A DNA stretch of 64,000 nucleotides from Thalassospira lucentensis (GCF_001613805.1 NZ_LPVY01000005.1:248001-312000); one strand, 5' to 3'. Counted from the stretch's first letter, positions 27,097-36,000 are shown. Translations and numbers: made by a program. Notes: generated by a model not told the origin, from the sequence alone.

Positions 27097-27133
27097 GACT
27101 CTATCAGACAATTGGGTTGGTCATAAGGTTAGG

Positions 27134-27163
27134 GCAGCACACATATATGTGTGCTGCTTTTTT
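27134..27163 (+). terminator. Terminator of mnmG
   Basis: A 24-bp perfect palindrome (27134-27157) followed by six T. Confidence 0.9.
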
Positions 27164-27186
27164 ATTGTCTGTTGAAGCCGGTGAAA

Positions 27187-27202
27187 TGTTTCACGTGAAA
27201 CA
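27187..27202. repeat. parS site 3
   Basis: Perfect TGTTTCACGTGAAACA in the mnmG-rsmG gap, 24 bp after the mnmG terminator. Confidence 0.93.
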
Positions 27203-27305
27203 TTTTCTTTCTTTTGCCAAAGTTTTCCGTTTTCGACGCGGGAAAAAGTGTTTGTTAGAAAAATCAAGTCTGGTGCGATTCGTTAACGCGGATTATAACT
27301 CGAAC

Positions 27306-27941
27306 ATGCAATCCATTTCAGAACCCGTAAAAACATGGTTTGAGGCCGATTTAAATGTTTCACGTGAAACATTGGATCGTCTTGGACTGTATGCTGATCT
27401 CGTTGTCAAATGGCAGCCGAGGATCAATATTGTTGGTGCCAGCACAGCGGAAGACGTTTGGGCGCGCCATTTGCAGGACTCAGCGCAGCTTTGGTCATAT
27501 CTGAATGAAGTAGTCGGTAGCGGGAAGATCGTTGATTTCGGCTCCGGGGCAGGATTTCCGGGCATCGTTTTGGCTATCTTGGGCGCAAATGACGTGACTT
27601 TAATGGAATCAAACACCAAAAAAACCGTGTTTTTGCTGGAAGCGGCGCGTGTTTGTGGTGTGCTGGCGCAGACAAAGATTGCCCGCGAACGGATCGAAAC
27701 CGCTGCACCGCGTGAAGCGGACGTTATTACGGCCCGTGCGTTTGCGCCACTGCCAAGGCTTCTGGAACTTGGTCAGCGTCATCTAAAACCGGATGGGTAT
27801 TATGTATTGCTGAAGGGACGTGCCTTTGAGGATGAACTGGCTGAAGCACGTGCGGCCGGTTGGACATTCACTGTAACCACCCATGCCAGTCTGGTTGATC
27901 CCGAAGGCGTGGTGATGATTTTGCAAGGAGTTGACCGGTGA
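27306..27941 (+). CDS. rsmG: RsmG (GidB), 16S rRNA m7G527 methyltransferase
   Basis: 211 aa. SAM-dependent; it methylates G527 of 16S rRNA, and loss can give low-level streptomycin resistance. The SAM-binding loop is IVDFGSGAGFPGIVLAI at about residues 75-90. The ATG at 27306 is chosen because it gives the family-length protein; earlier in-frame starts only add non-conserved residues. The NVSRET codons near residue 20 contain a parS site. The stop overlaps the parA GTG by 4 bp. Confidence 0.95.
   Translation: MQSISEPVKTWFEADLNVSRETLDRLGLYADLVVKWQPRINIVGASTAEDVWARHLQDSAQLWSYLNEVVGSGKIVDFGSGAGFPGIVLAILGANDVTLMESNTKKTVFLLEAARVCGVLAQTKIARERIETAAPREADVITARAFAPLPRLLELGQRHLKPDGYYVLLKGRAFEDELAEARAAGWTFTVTTHASLVDPEGVVMILQGVDR
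27356..27371. repeat. parS site 4, inside rsmG
   Basis: Perfect TGTTTCACGTGAAACA in the coding sequence of rsmG, read as part of the NVSRET codons. It is both protein-coding and a ParB-binding site. Confidence 0.93.
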
Positions 27942-28762
27942 CCGACGTTATTGATCTGCCGCTTTCAATCTCTTCCGAGGCCGGTCACCGGCCGCGGATC
28001 ATTGCCGTTGCCAATCAGAAGGGCGGAGTCGGCAAGACCACAACCACGATCAATTTGGCGACCGCACTGGCGGCTGTAAACCAGCGGGTTCTGATCGTAG
28101 ATCTTGATCCGCAGGGCAATGCCAGCACCGGTTTGGGCCTGCGTCCGTCGGAACGGCAGATCAGTTCCTATGACGTATTGATCAATGGCAATACTCTTGA
28201 AGAGGCGCGCAAGCCGACCGCCATTCCGCGGTTGAGTATCGTGCCTTCGGGTATGGATCTGTCAGGCGCGGAGATTGAGCTTGTCGATTTTGACCGCCGC
28301 GAAATGCAGCTTAAGGAATCGCTGGGTCGCTTACCGCATGATGTTGATTACGTGCTGATTGATTGTCCGCCATCGCTTGGGTTGCTGACGTTGAATGCGC
28401 TGGTGGCGAGTGACGCGGTATTGGTGCCGTTGCAGTGCGAATTCTTTGCCCTTGAAGGAATCAGCCACCTCGTGCGCACCATCAAGCGGGTGAAAAAGGC
28501 GTTTAATCCGGCGCTCGAAATCCAGGGCATCGTTTTGACGATGTATGACAAACGCAATAATCTGTCGGCACAGGTTGCCAATGACGTGCGCGATTATTTC
28601 GGTGATGTAGTTTACCGCACGGTGATCCCACGCAATGTTCGTGTGTCCGAGGCGCCGAGCCATGGAACGCCGGTGCTGGTTTATGACATGAAATGTCCGG
28701 GGTCACGGGCATATCTTAATCTGGCAAGCGAAGTTCTGAAACGCGAAGGGGTGAAGGCATGA
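27938..28762 (+). CDS. parA: ParA, chromosome partition ATPase
   Basis: 274 aa. The deviant Walker A loop KGGVGKTTTTINLATAL at about residues 28-45, the Walker A' DLDPQGNASTGLG, and Walker B VDYVLIDCPPSLGLLT are present. ParA binds DNA non-specifically in its ATP state and moves the ParB-parS complex away from the pole. It starts with GTG inside the rsmG stop and overlaps parB by 4 bp (ATGA). Confidence 0.97.
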   Translation: MTDVIDLPLSISSEAGHRPRIIAVANQKGGVGKTTTTINLATALAAVNQRVLIVDLDPQGNASTGLGLRPSERQISSYDVLINGNTLEEARKPTAIPRLSIVPSGMDLSGAEIELVDFDRREMQLKESLGRLPHDVDYVLIDCPPSLGLLTLNALVASDAVLVPLQCEFFALEGISHLVRTIKRVKKAFNPALEIQGIVLTMYDKRNNLSAQVANDVRDYFGDVVYRTVIPRNVRVSEAPSHGTPVLVYDMKCPGSRAYLNLASEVLKREGVKA

Positions 28763-30000
28763 GCGAAGCAAAGAAGCGCGGTTTGGGACGTGGACTTTCG
28801 GCCCTGCTGGGCGAGGAAGACGAGGATGTCGGCGCAGCGGTTGCCGGTGGCAACGAGAATGCAGCTCATCCCGGCCCGGGTGGTACCACACAGCTGATTG
28901 CTATCACCGACCTGAAACCGTCACCATTCCAGCCTCGTAGCAATTTCGATGATGAGGCGATTGACGATTTGGCGGCATCAATCCGCCAGAAAGGCATTAT
29001 TCAGCCCATTTTGGTGCGTGCATCCTCTACTGGCGAAACAACATACGAAATCATTGCTGGCGAACGGCGCTGGCGCGCGGCACAGCGGGCACAATTGCAC
29101 GAAGTACCGGTTCTGGTGCGCGATTTTGACGACCGGGAAACCGCCGAGATTGCTCTGATAGAAAACCTGCAACGGCAGGATCTGTCGCCGCTTGAGGAAT
29201 CCGAGGGGTATAGCCGCCTGATGAGCGATTTCTCGCATACTCAGGAAGCACTGGCTCAGGCGCTTGGAAAAAGCCGTAGTCACATTGCCAACAGCCTGCG
29301 TTTGTTGACCCTGCCGGCACCGATCAAACAGATGTTGTCGGATCGGGTGTTAAGCCCAGGTCATGCACGTGCGCTTTTGGGGGCGGACAATGCGGTCGAG
29401 CTGGCGACCCATATCGTCAGGAAGGGCCTGAACGTTCGCCAGACCGAAAAACTGGTGAAGACTGATGGTGGTAAAACTGCACGCCAGAAGAAGTCTTCAT
29501 CGACACGTGGGATCGAAAAAGATCCAGATACAGTGGCTTTGGAACGCGATCTTAGCAATATGTTGGGGTTAGCGGTAAATATCGATTTTGACGGGGCGGG
29601 GGGTAAAATCTCTGTCCGGTATGAAACGCTGGAGCAGCTTGACGATATTCTGAAACGGCTTAGTCAGGGACGGTTAGGCGAAACGGCGCAAAGCTCCGAT
29701 GATGATCCGCTCGTTCCACAGAATGAAGGTGACAATGAATTCGACTCGATGTTCATCGATGATGAAGATGATAGCGATGGTGATCTTCTTACCGACGAGC
29801 TCGAATCGATTGCCGATGCAACCGACATAGTGTTTGACGTGGATGAGGATGCCGAAAGTGCGTTTTCCGATGAGCCGGAAGGTGACATGCCAATCGAGCA
29901 AGACGAAGTCGGTGAAGAGGCGCTTGAGACATTGTCGGATGCGGAAATTGTGCAAAACAATCGTCTAGCAGAAAAGAAAGCGCAAACGCGAGGAAGCTGA
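28759..30000 (+). CDS. parB: ParB, centromere-binding CTPase with long acidic C-terminal tail
   Basis: 413 aa, about 110 longer than usual. The CTP-binding N-terminal domain has FQPRSNFDDEAIDDLAASI and the GERRWRAAQRA motif, followed by IALIENLQRQDLSPLEE. The DNA-binding HTH has EALAQALGKSRSHIANSLRLL. The usual dimerisation end GGKISVRYETLEQLDDILKRL is at about residues 279-300. The remaining ~106 residues are a low-complexity acidic tail with about 38 Asp/Glu and 4 Lys/Arg. Confidence 0.95.
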   Translation: MSEAKKRGLGRGLSALLGEEDEDVGAAVAGGNENAAHPGPGGTTQLIAITDLKPSPFQPRSNFDDEAIDDLAASIRQKGIIQPILVRASSTGETTYEIIAGERRWRAAQRAQLHEVPVLVRDFDDRETAEIALIENLQRQDLSPLEESEGYSRLMSDFSHTQEALAQALGKSRSHIANSLRLLTLPAPIKQMLSDRVLSPGHARALLGADNAVELATHIVRKGLNVRQTEKLVKTDGGKTARQKKSSSTRGIEKDPDTVALERDLSNMLGLAVNIDFDGAGGKISVRYETLEQLDDILKRLSQGRLGETAQSSDDDPLVPQNEGDNEFDSMFIDDEDDSDGDLLTDELESIADATDIVFDVDEDAESAFSDEPEGDMPIEQDEVGEEALETLSDAEIVQNNRLAEKKAQTRGS

Positions 30001-30089
30001 CCAGGTTTTATCGATATTTCGTTCACGTTAAATGGCCCTGTGCGACTCGATTGCCGGGGCTGTTTTTCTTTGCAAAATATTCGGGTTTG

Positions 30090-31121
30090 TTAACGTCTGC
30101 CCTGTTTTTGACGGGCGACGGCGACCTTGATCATGGCGCGGTGTGCGATGGTTTCCGGGATGGCAAGACCGCTTTTGCAGTCCTTTTCTGCTTCGAGCAG
30201 GATTTGCAGGGCGCGTTGCAGATTGTTAAGAGCCCAATTGTTCAAATTGGCGCGAAACTGATCTGCGGCCTTGAAAAACAGGGGGGGACGCAACGATTTC
30301 ATCGCCTGTTCGGCATTCGTGCCTTGTGCCATCTGGCCTTTGACCAGATGCAGTTTTTGAAAATAGCCGATCATCATGCGAAGTGCGCCAACCGGATTGA
30401 GGCCTTCTTCGACCAGGCGGGTCAGGGCGCTATCGAGGCTTGCGACATTGCCCTGGGATACGGCTTGCACGACATCGTCATAATGGCGGGCGGAACTATC
30501 CCCGACACAGGCCATCGCGTCGGCCAATGTGACCTGACCTTCTTTCAGAGCGTAAAGAGCCAGTTTTTCAAGTTCGCTTCGTGAAATCATCCTGTCAGAG
30601 CCGAGATTACCGACCAGATAGCGTATGGCATCGCGATCAATGCGCAGTTTGTGATCTTCCATGACGGAATTGATCAGGGCTTCGATATCCCGGCCGCTGT
30701 CGGCATAGCAGGGCAGCGCCATGCCATTACCGGCTTTCTCGATCGTCTGACGCAGTTTGGATTTGGACGAAAGGCTGCCGGCTTCGATGACGATCAGGGC
30801 ATCACCGGCGGGATCGGCAAGGAAATCGGCAATTACGGGCGCCTGTGCCTCGCCAATATCGCGGATTCGGATCACACGGCGCCCACCGCCGAAACTGATT
30901 GCGGCGGCTTCATCGCGCAGACGGCTGGCGTCTTCCTTAAGCTGGGCAGTGCTAAGTTCGATTACGCGGAATGGGTCCTTGATATCCTCGACCACGGTTT
31001 TGGCAAGTCTGACCGCACGTTCTCGTACAAGCCCCTCATCCTCGCCATAGATCAGGACGAGTTGCGCCTTGGCATCGGGAGCGCGAAGGAAATTTTCGGC
31101 CTGTGCTGCCTTGAGCTTCAT
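30090..31121 (-). CDS. holA: HolA, DNA polymerase III delta subunit
   Basis: 343 aa. The clamp-loader subunit that opens the sliding clamp. It has the N-terminal KLKAAQAENFLR, LIYGEDEGLVRERAVRL, the LIVIEAGSLSSKSKLRQ stretch and the C-terminal helical collar. As usual for delta it lacks an active P-loop. It runs convergent to parB and follows lptE by 13 bp on the same strand, so they are probably co-transcribed. Confidence 0.94.
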   Translation of the reverse strand: MKLKAAQAENFLRAPDAKAQLVLIYGEDEGLVRERAVRLAKTVVEDIKDPFRVIELSTAQLKEDASRLRDEAAAISFGGGRRVIRIRDIGEAQAPVIADFLADPAGDALIVIEAGSLSSKSKLRQTIEKAGNGMALPCYADSGRDIEALINSVMEDHKLRIDRDAIRYLVGNLGSDRMISRSELEKLALYALKEGQVTLADAMACVGDSSARHYDDVVQAVSQGNVASLDSALTRLVEEGLNPVGALRMMIGYFQKLHLVKGQMAQGTNAEQAMKSLRPPLFFKAADQFRANLNNWALNNLQRALQILLEAEKDCKSGLAIPETIAHRAMIKVAVARQKQGRR

Positions 31122-31134
31122 GGCGTGATATTAC

Positions 31135-31644
31135 CTAACGTCCGCTGCGCAGGCCAACGGCGACCTGATTGGCAAGCTGTCGGGCAAGATTCCGGGCAGC
31201 ATCTGAGCGGGCGGCGGACTCTGCTTCTAGTGAGGCAAAGTCGGAGTCGACAAGGTTGTAAGTTGTTCGGGCGCGAAGCGTGCCTGAACGGAGTATTCTT
31301 GAGTCGGAAATTCGAGAAAGTTGGTACTGGGCGCTCAAAATGTAGTCGGCAATGGTTGCTTCATTGTCCTTGGTATAACCGAGTTCGGAAGTTGATTCAT
31401 CAAGAGTAATATCGAGGGTATATTCCGGCCGAACAGTTTGGCCGCGCGGGGTCAGCGTTTCGACCAGAACGTTACGTGTTATTTGTCCGATTCGGTCTTC
31501 CATCATCGATATTTTGACCCTCGCCATATCTGCCGCGGTACTGTCACCGCCTTTATCCTCGGCATAAAGAGGGCGGAAGCCGCAAGCGGTGAGGCCGGTC
31601 AGGGCAAGCACGGCGATAATCGATAACAGGGCGCGCAACGTCAT
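31135..31644 (-). CDS. lptE: LptE, outer-membrane LPS-assembly lipoprotein
   Basis: 169 aa. The signal peptide ends in a lipobox LTAC at about residues 18-21, followed by GFRPLYAED, the conserved start of the mature LptE/RlpB. It plugs the LptD barrel and helps insert LPS. Its ATG overlaps the upstream ORF stop by 4 bp, so translation is coupled. Confidence 0.92.
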   Translation of the reverse strand: MTLRALLSIIAVLALTGLTACGFRPLYAEDKGGDSTAADMARVKISMMEDRIGQITRNVLVETLTPRGQTVRPEYTLDITLDESTSELGYTKDNEATIADYILSAQYQLSRISDSRILRSGTLRARTTYNLVDSDFASLEAESAARSDAARNLARQLANQVAVGLRSGR

Positions 31645-32330
31645 TCCTCGCTATTTTTTGCGTGATGGTTTTTGCCGAAAGGCGCATGACCATGACGATA
31701 CAATAGTTCCGATCCGATCAAAGGGCAAAACAGAGTTAGGTTCGTGATGAAAGAAAGTCTGAGTTCAAGATCTTTAGCTGAGTCGCTGTTATTTGAAAGA
31801 GACTTGAAGTCGCAGCGCAGGTTCGCAACGGCCGTATTGAAACGACCCTTTGCAAGCTCGTCTACAATTTTGCTTTTCGGCGTATCTTGTAAACTCTGAG
31901 CCTGGGCTTCAGGCACAAAGGTAAAGGTCTGCTCGCCTGTCGCCAGTTTGCTCCAAACCTGACGCAGCCATCGCCAATGGCCGATCAGGCTGCTTTGGGT
32001 AATATGCAAAGGACGATCAAGTGGCACATCTGCCAGAAGCGTGAGGCACAAGATATCACTGCCTATCTGGGAATGAAGCTTTGCCAGATTGTTTTCGATG
32101 ATGTCTGTTGAAACCGGTCCTGCATTTTTTGGCTGGCGGGGAAAATCCTTTTGTTCTTCGCAAGCAGGAAGCAGGCCAAGAATTTCGCACGCGATTGCAA
32201 GTCGCCCAGCGCGCAGATCATCCCCGTATTGTGATAATGCAGGTCGATGAAGGGCCAAGACAAACCCCCATTCACGTGTCAGCGAATGGGGGTTGTATTG
32301 ACCTGACACATATATAGGTGTGTCTGGCAT
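31641..32330 (-). CDS. LeuS-derived ORF: anticodon-binding-domain-like protein, no catalytic domain
   Basis: 229 aa, no HIGH or KMSKS motif and no editing domain. Residues from about 75 on resemble the LeuS stretch after KMSKS: IIENNLAKLHSQIGSDILCLTLLADVPLDR, then GHWRWLRQVWSKLA (compare the GAWRFLxRVWRL of LeuS), GRFNTAVANL, and LTLFCPLIGSELLYRHG (compare LxAPMMPHLAEELW). The C-terminal tail of LeuS is absent. It sits between DUF3576 and lptE, where leuS stands in many alphaproteobacteria. The frame is open and overlaps lptE by 4 bp, so it looks maintained. ATG at 32330; a TTG 6 bp earlier is an alternative. This is inferred by eye from motifs and position. Confidence 0.6.
   Translation of the reverse strand: MPDTPIYVSGQYNPHSLTREWGFVLALHRPALSQYGDDLRAGRLAIACEILGLLPACEEQKDFPRQPKNAGPVSTDIIENNLAKLHSQIGSDILCLTLLADVPLDRPLHITQSSLIGHWRWLRQVWSKLATGEQTFTFVPEAQAQSLQDTPKSKIVDELAKGRFNTAVANLRCDFKSLSNNSDSAKDLELRLSFITNLTLFCPLIGSELLYRHGHAPFGKNHHAKNSEE
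32263..32294 (-). repeat. Hairpin near the start of the LeuS-derived ORF
   Basis: AACCCCCATTC (32263-32273) and GAATGGGGGTT (32284-32294) form an 11-bp perfect stem with a 10-nt loop, covering codons about 13-23 of the ORF. It could slow or regulate translation. Confidence 0.5.
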
Positions 32331-32345
32331 ATCCAAACAGAATGC

Positions 32346-32915
32346 TTATTGTGCGGTTGCGCTGTCAATGCGCAGTTGACGCGCACGGGTCAGAATCGAG
32401 TCTTCCATTGCGGTTACCGTACTTGGTTCAACCACAGCATCTGCCCATTGGTCCGTTCCAACGCGGACCTGGCGGAAGACAGCGACCTTGATTGCGTCAG
32501 AGCGAAGGGCGGTACCGAGGATATACCCCGTAATCTTGAAACGCTCGTTTGGTGTTTCCGGTGGGCTGTACCAATCGGTAATGATCACACCGCCAAACGG
32601 ATCGGCCGAGTTGAGCGGCATGAAGGAGAGCGTATCAAGCGATGCGCGCCAAAGGAAGCTGTTGACGCCGATGCCGGTGCCACCGCCTTGTTGTTTCTCG
32701 TTGTCATCACCGAGAAAGTTAAAACCCTCTGGCCCAAAAAGGGTACCGTCCCTTTTCTGGTCTGCAATTGTTTGAGCACGCCCAGTTGTTCCATCACGTT
32801 TATTTCCTGGGGCTGAGCCCGGATAACTATCATAATCCGATTGGGAACCAGCGCATGCAGCAAGGAGCATGCAGATTGTGATTGGGGCAATTACTCTAAC
32901 AAAAGACAGTCGCAC
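32346..32915 (-). CDS. DUF3576 lipoprotein
   Basis: 189 aa. A signal peptide with lipobox LLAACAG at about residues 17-23 and then a DUF3576 domain: TLFGPEGFNFLGDD, GIGVNSFLWRASLDTLSFMPLNSADPFGGVIITDWY, then ERFKITGYILG. Predicted outer-membrane lipoprotein of unknown function. It leads the operon into the LeuS-derived ORF, 15 bp away. Confidence 0.9.
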   Translation of the reverse strand: MRLSFVRVIAPITICMLLAACAGSQSDYDSYPGSAPGNKRDGTTGRAQTIADQKRDGTLFGPEGFNFLGDDNEKQQGGGTGIGVNSFLWRASLDTLSFMPLNSADPFGGVIITDWYSPPETPNERFKITGYILGTALRSDAIKVAVFRQVRVGTDQWADAVVEPSTVTAMEDSILTRARQLRIDSATAQ

Positions 32916-33159
32916 AGGTTCGTTCCTTTACAGGGCACCATATATTCGTCCGCACTATAAGGCGGGCAGCAATTTCAGCAAACAAAAACATATGTGCTAA
33001 ATTTGTCACTATAATGCAAAAATGTCGCATTTTGATCAGGGTGTTGTTGACTTGACGTGCTTTTGCTGGCTCCATTGGCCTCGAACCGAACGGCGAAAAG
33101 TCGTTCACTAAATTTTTGTTGGGCGGTTTTCCGCACTTGCAAAGACGTTGAGGGAAAAG

Positions 33160-34188
33160 ATGAAAAAGATTCTTGTTGCTTCGAGCGCGCTCGTCGCTGT
33201 TGCTTTTGCCGGTCAGGCATCCGCGTCCGAAAAAATCCAGCTCTCAGTTGGTGGTTATATGGAACAGTGGGCTGGTTTTGCTGATACCGATAACCCTCAG
33301 AACATCCCTTCTACCCGTCTGGGTTCTGATGGTCGTGTAAACGCATTCCAGTCTGACGTCGAAGTTTATTTCCGTGGCTCGACCACCCTTGATAATGGCA
33401 TCGAAATTGGTGCAGTTATCGAACTCGAAGGTGAAACCTCCACTGATCAGGTCGACGAACAGTACATGTTCGTTAACGGTGGCTTTGGCCGCGTTGAAAT
33501 GGGCAAAAACGACAGTGCCGCTGACGCAATGGGCGTAACTGCTCCGGCAGTTGGCCCGGTTGGTGTTAACGACGGCGACATGCAGAACTGGGCGAACGTT
33601 GACCTTATTGACACCGTTCCGTCAAGCGGTGACCAGAAGCGCGTCACCTATTACACCCCGGTCTTTGGTGGGTTCCGCGCTGGCGTTTCCTATGCCGATA
33701 TGGATAACTCGACCAACGACGCTGAAACCGTTGCTAACGGTGAAAATGTCCTTTCTGCTGGCCTCGAATACAAAGGTGACTTCGATGGTTTCTCGCTCGG
33801 CCTCTCGGCTGAAGGCGAAAACAACAACGAAGGCAACTGGTATGGCGCAGGCGTGAACGTTGGCTTCGGCAACTTCACCGTTGGTGGTTCCTACGGCCAC
33901 ACCGAAGACGACTACAACCAGGCCAATGGCGCAGCTCCGCGTGCTGACGATACCGATGCATTCGACATCGGCGTTTCTTACGCAATGGACGCAGCCGCTG
34001 TTTCTCTGACCTATGGTTATCAGGAAACCGGCAGCCAGGAAATCAGCGCTGTTGATCTTGGTTTCGCTTACACCCTCGGTGCTGGCGTTGCTTGGAAATC
34101 TTCTGTCTTCTGGTTCGACGAAGACGTCAATGCAACGACCAATACCGATGGTTATGGTGTTGTTACCGGTATTCGCCTCGACTTCTAA
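33160..34188 (+). CDS. Porin 1 of three
   Basis: 342 aa. The signal peptide MKKILVASSALVAVAFAGQASA is cleaved before SEKIQLSVGG, then a beta-barrel of alternating strands ends in the C-terminal aromatic residue (RLDF) required for insertion by the BAM complex. It belongs to the general porin family of Rhodospirillales. The ATG at 33160 matches the start of its two paralogues; an upstream TTG is ignored. A GAGGG site precedes it. It is the only one of the three whose upstream region is not another porin. Confidence 0.93.
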   Translation: MKKILVASSALVAVAFAGQASASEKIQLSVGGYMEQWAGFADTDNPQNIPSTRLGSDGRVNAFQSDVEVYFRGSTTLDNGIEIGAVIELEGETSTDQVDEQYMFVNGGFGRVEMGKNDSAADAMGVTAPAVGPVGVNDGDMQNWANVDLIDTVPSSGDQKRVTYYTPVFGGFRAGVSYADMDNSTNDAETVANGENVLSAGLEYKGDFDGFSLGLSAEGENNNEGNWYGAGVNVGFGNFTVGGSYGHTEDDYNQANGAAPRADDTDAFDIGVSYAMDAAAVSLTYGYQETGSQEISAVDLGFAYTLGAGVAWKSSVFWFDEDVNATTNTDGYGVVTGIRLDF

Positions 34189-34214
34189 TCCTTCTTAGAT
34201 TAGATGAGATGCTA

Positions 34215-34247
34215 GAAGGGGACGGTTTTCCGTCCCCTTCTTTTTTT
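34215..34247 (+). terminator. Terminator of porin 1
   Basis: An 11-bp perfect stem (34215-34225 with 34230-34240), 4-T loop and seven T. Confidence 0.9.
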
Positions 34248-34924
34248 GTTTGTCAGAGTCATGCAAGTTTTTTTGGGGCGCAATTAGCAAACATCCTGCT
34301 GTGTAAATCCATCAAATGCTGGGACTAAACACTTCTAGCGCCGATAGAAGTCGATCCACGAGTGTAGAAATGCATTAACGATCTTTCATGAACGCTTCGA
34401 AATATTTTGCGAATAAATGACATATGGTCCCGATTAGGTACTCTGCGTGTAATGAGTGCGGTTGGTATCTATGTGTTTTCCCGAAATTCCAACGAGTTAC
34501 ACTTCGTAGGAAGAATATATATAGAGTACCGTTGAGAAATCTTCCTCTGCGCCGGAGTTTCAGATTCTATGCATCAATCTGGCAGACCAAAAACTGGTGG
34601 CTATTTCTTGCATAATTGAGTCTGCGGACGAGAAGTGACGAGCAACTATATAATGAATTTTGGTCATATATTATTAAAATGGATGAATATCTGATCTTAT
34701 ATTATATTTACATAATGTAAAAATGATTTTCAGTCAGCAAAAATGTCAAGAAAAAGGCAAAAATAGTGACTTAATTATCACTAACGTAACTATAATTGTC
34801 CTTTGGTCATTTAAATTAATTGACCATAAGTCACTAAATCCGTTCTACTCTCGCTCAGTGATCAGCCGCCATGCTGTGTGGAATGTGGTGTTGCTGATCT
34901 GCTACAGATCATTAAGAGGGTAAG
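34248..34924. other. AT-rich region upstream of porin 2
   Basis: About 680 bp with no credible gene, clearly richer in A+T than its neighbours. It must carry the porin 2 promoter and probably its control sites. A few short ORFs here have no recognisable domain. The ribosome site AAGAGGG lies just before the porin 2 ATG. Confidence 0.5.
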
Positions 34925-35944
34925 ATGAAAAAGATTCTTGTTGCTTCCAGTGCGCTCGTCGCTGTTGCTTTCGCTGGCCAGGCTTCGGCTTCCGAGCCAA
35001 TTAAACTGTCGGTTGGCGGTTATATGGAACAGTGGGCCGGCTTCTCTGACGAAGACACTACCGCTGCTGGCGGTCGTCCGAATGCTTTCCAGTCCGACAC
35101 CGAAGTGCACTTCAAAGGTTCGACCACTCTTGATAACGGCATTGAAGTTGGTGCGGTTATCGAGCTTGAAGGCGAGACCTCGGGTGACCAGCTTGACGAA
35201 CAGTACCTCTACATCAATGGTGGTTTTGGTCAGTTCAAGCTGGGTAAAGACGACAGTGCAGCCGATGACATGGGTATCACTGCACCGGCAGTTGGCCCGG
35301 TTGGCGTTAACGACGGCGACATGGACCAGTGGACCAACGCATATCTGATCGATACCGTTCGTTCGAGCGGTGACCAGAACCGTGCGACCTACTACACCCC
35401 GGTCTTTGGTGGCTTCCGTGCTGGCGTGTCGTTTGCTGACGACAGCAACCGTAACGGCGCGACCCAAATCGGTGGTACTTCTACTTATGATAACGTCAGT
35501 GGTTCCGGCGACAACATCGTCTCTGGTGGTCTTGAGTACAACCACGACTTTGGCGCTGTAGCACTCGGCCTGTCGGCTGTTGGTGAAAACTCCGGCGACG
35601 GCAGCTGGTACGGCCTTGGTACCAATGTTGGCTTCGGCAACTTCACCGTCGGTGGTTCCTATGGTCACACCGAAGACGATTATGGCCTGAACAGCCGTAA
35701 TACCGATCTTGACGCGTTTGACATTGGTGTATCTTACTCCATGGACGCTGCTGCCGTTTCCCTGACCTATGGTTATGAAGATTTCGGTACCGGTGACATC
35801 AGCGCGGTTGACCTTGGTCTGCGTTATGCTCTTGGTGCTGGCGTTTCATGGCGTTCGTCGGTCTTCTGGTTCGACCAGGAGAACGATACCACTGCCGATA
35901 ATGACGGCTACGGTGTTGTAACTGGTATTCGTCTCGACTTCTAA
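34925..35944 (+). CDS. Porin 2 of three
   Basis: 339 aa. The signal peptide is identical to porin 1 through FAGQASAS. The mature barrel is close to porin 1 and porin 3, and diverges mainly in loops, as at DEDTTAAGGRPN near residue 45. Ends RLDF. It is preceded by its own long AT-rich region, so it is probably transcribed separately from porin 1. Confidence 0.93.
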   Translation: MKKILVASSALVAVAFAGQASASEPIKLSVGGYMEQWAGFSDEDTTAAGGRPNAFQSDTEVHFKGSTTLDNGIEVGAVIELEGETSGDQLDEQYLYINGGFGQFKLGKDDSAADDMGITAPAVGPVGVNDGDMDQWTNAYLIDTVRSSGDQNRATYYTPVFGGFRAGVSFADDSNRNGATQIGGTSTYDNVSGSGDNIVSGGLEYNHDFGAVALGLSAVGENSGDGSWYGLGTNVGFGNFTVGGSYGHTEDDYGLNSRNTDLDAFDIGVSYSMDAAAVSLTYGYEDFGTGDISAVDLGLRYALGAGVSWRSSVFWFDQENDTTADNDGYGVVTGIRLDF

Positions 35945-35967
35945 TTCATCCCGAATTAGTTCGATTT

Positions 35968-36000
35968 GAAGGGGGCGGTTTTCCGCCCTCTTCTTTTTTT
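35968..36000 (+). terminator. Terminator of porin 2
   Basis: GAAGGGGGCGG and CCGCCCTCTTC with a short T loop and a T-tail, related in sequence to the terminators of porins 1 and 3. Confidence 0.88.

Noticed and set aside
27117-27305. Longer N-terminus for RsmG
   Set aside because: The extension has no conserved residues, and includes a parS site and leader DNA; the ATG at 27306 gives the family length.
30001-30089. Terminator between parB and holA
   Set aside because: GGCCC and GGGGCT can pair over a 17-nt loop before TTTTTC, but the stem is short and imperfect, so it was not called.
34424-34615. Short ORF in the AT-rich region before porin 2
   Set aside because: No ribosome site, no similarity to porins and residue usage atypical of a real protein.
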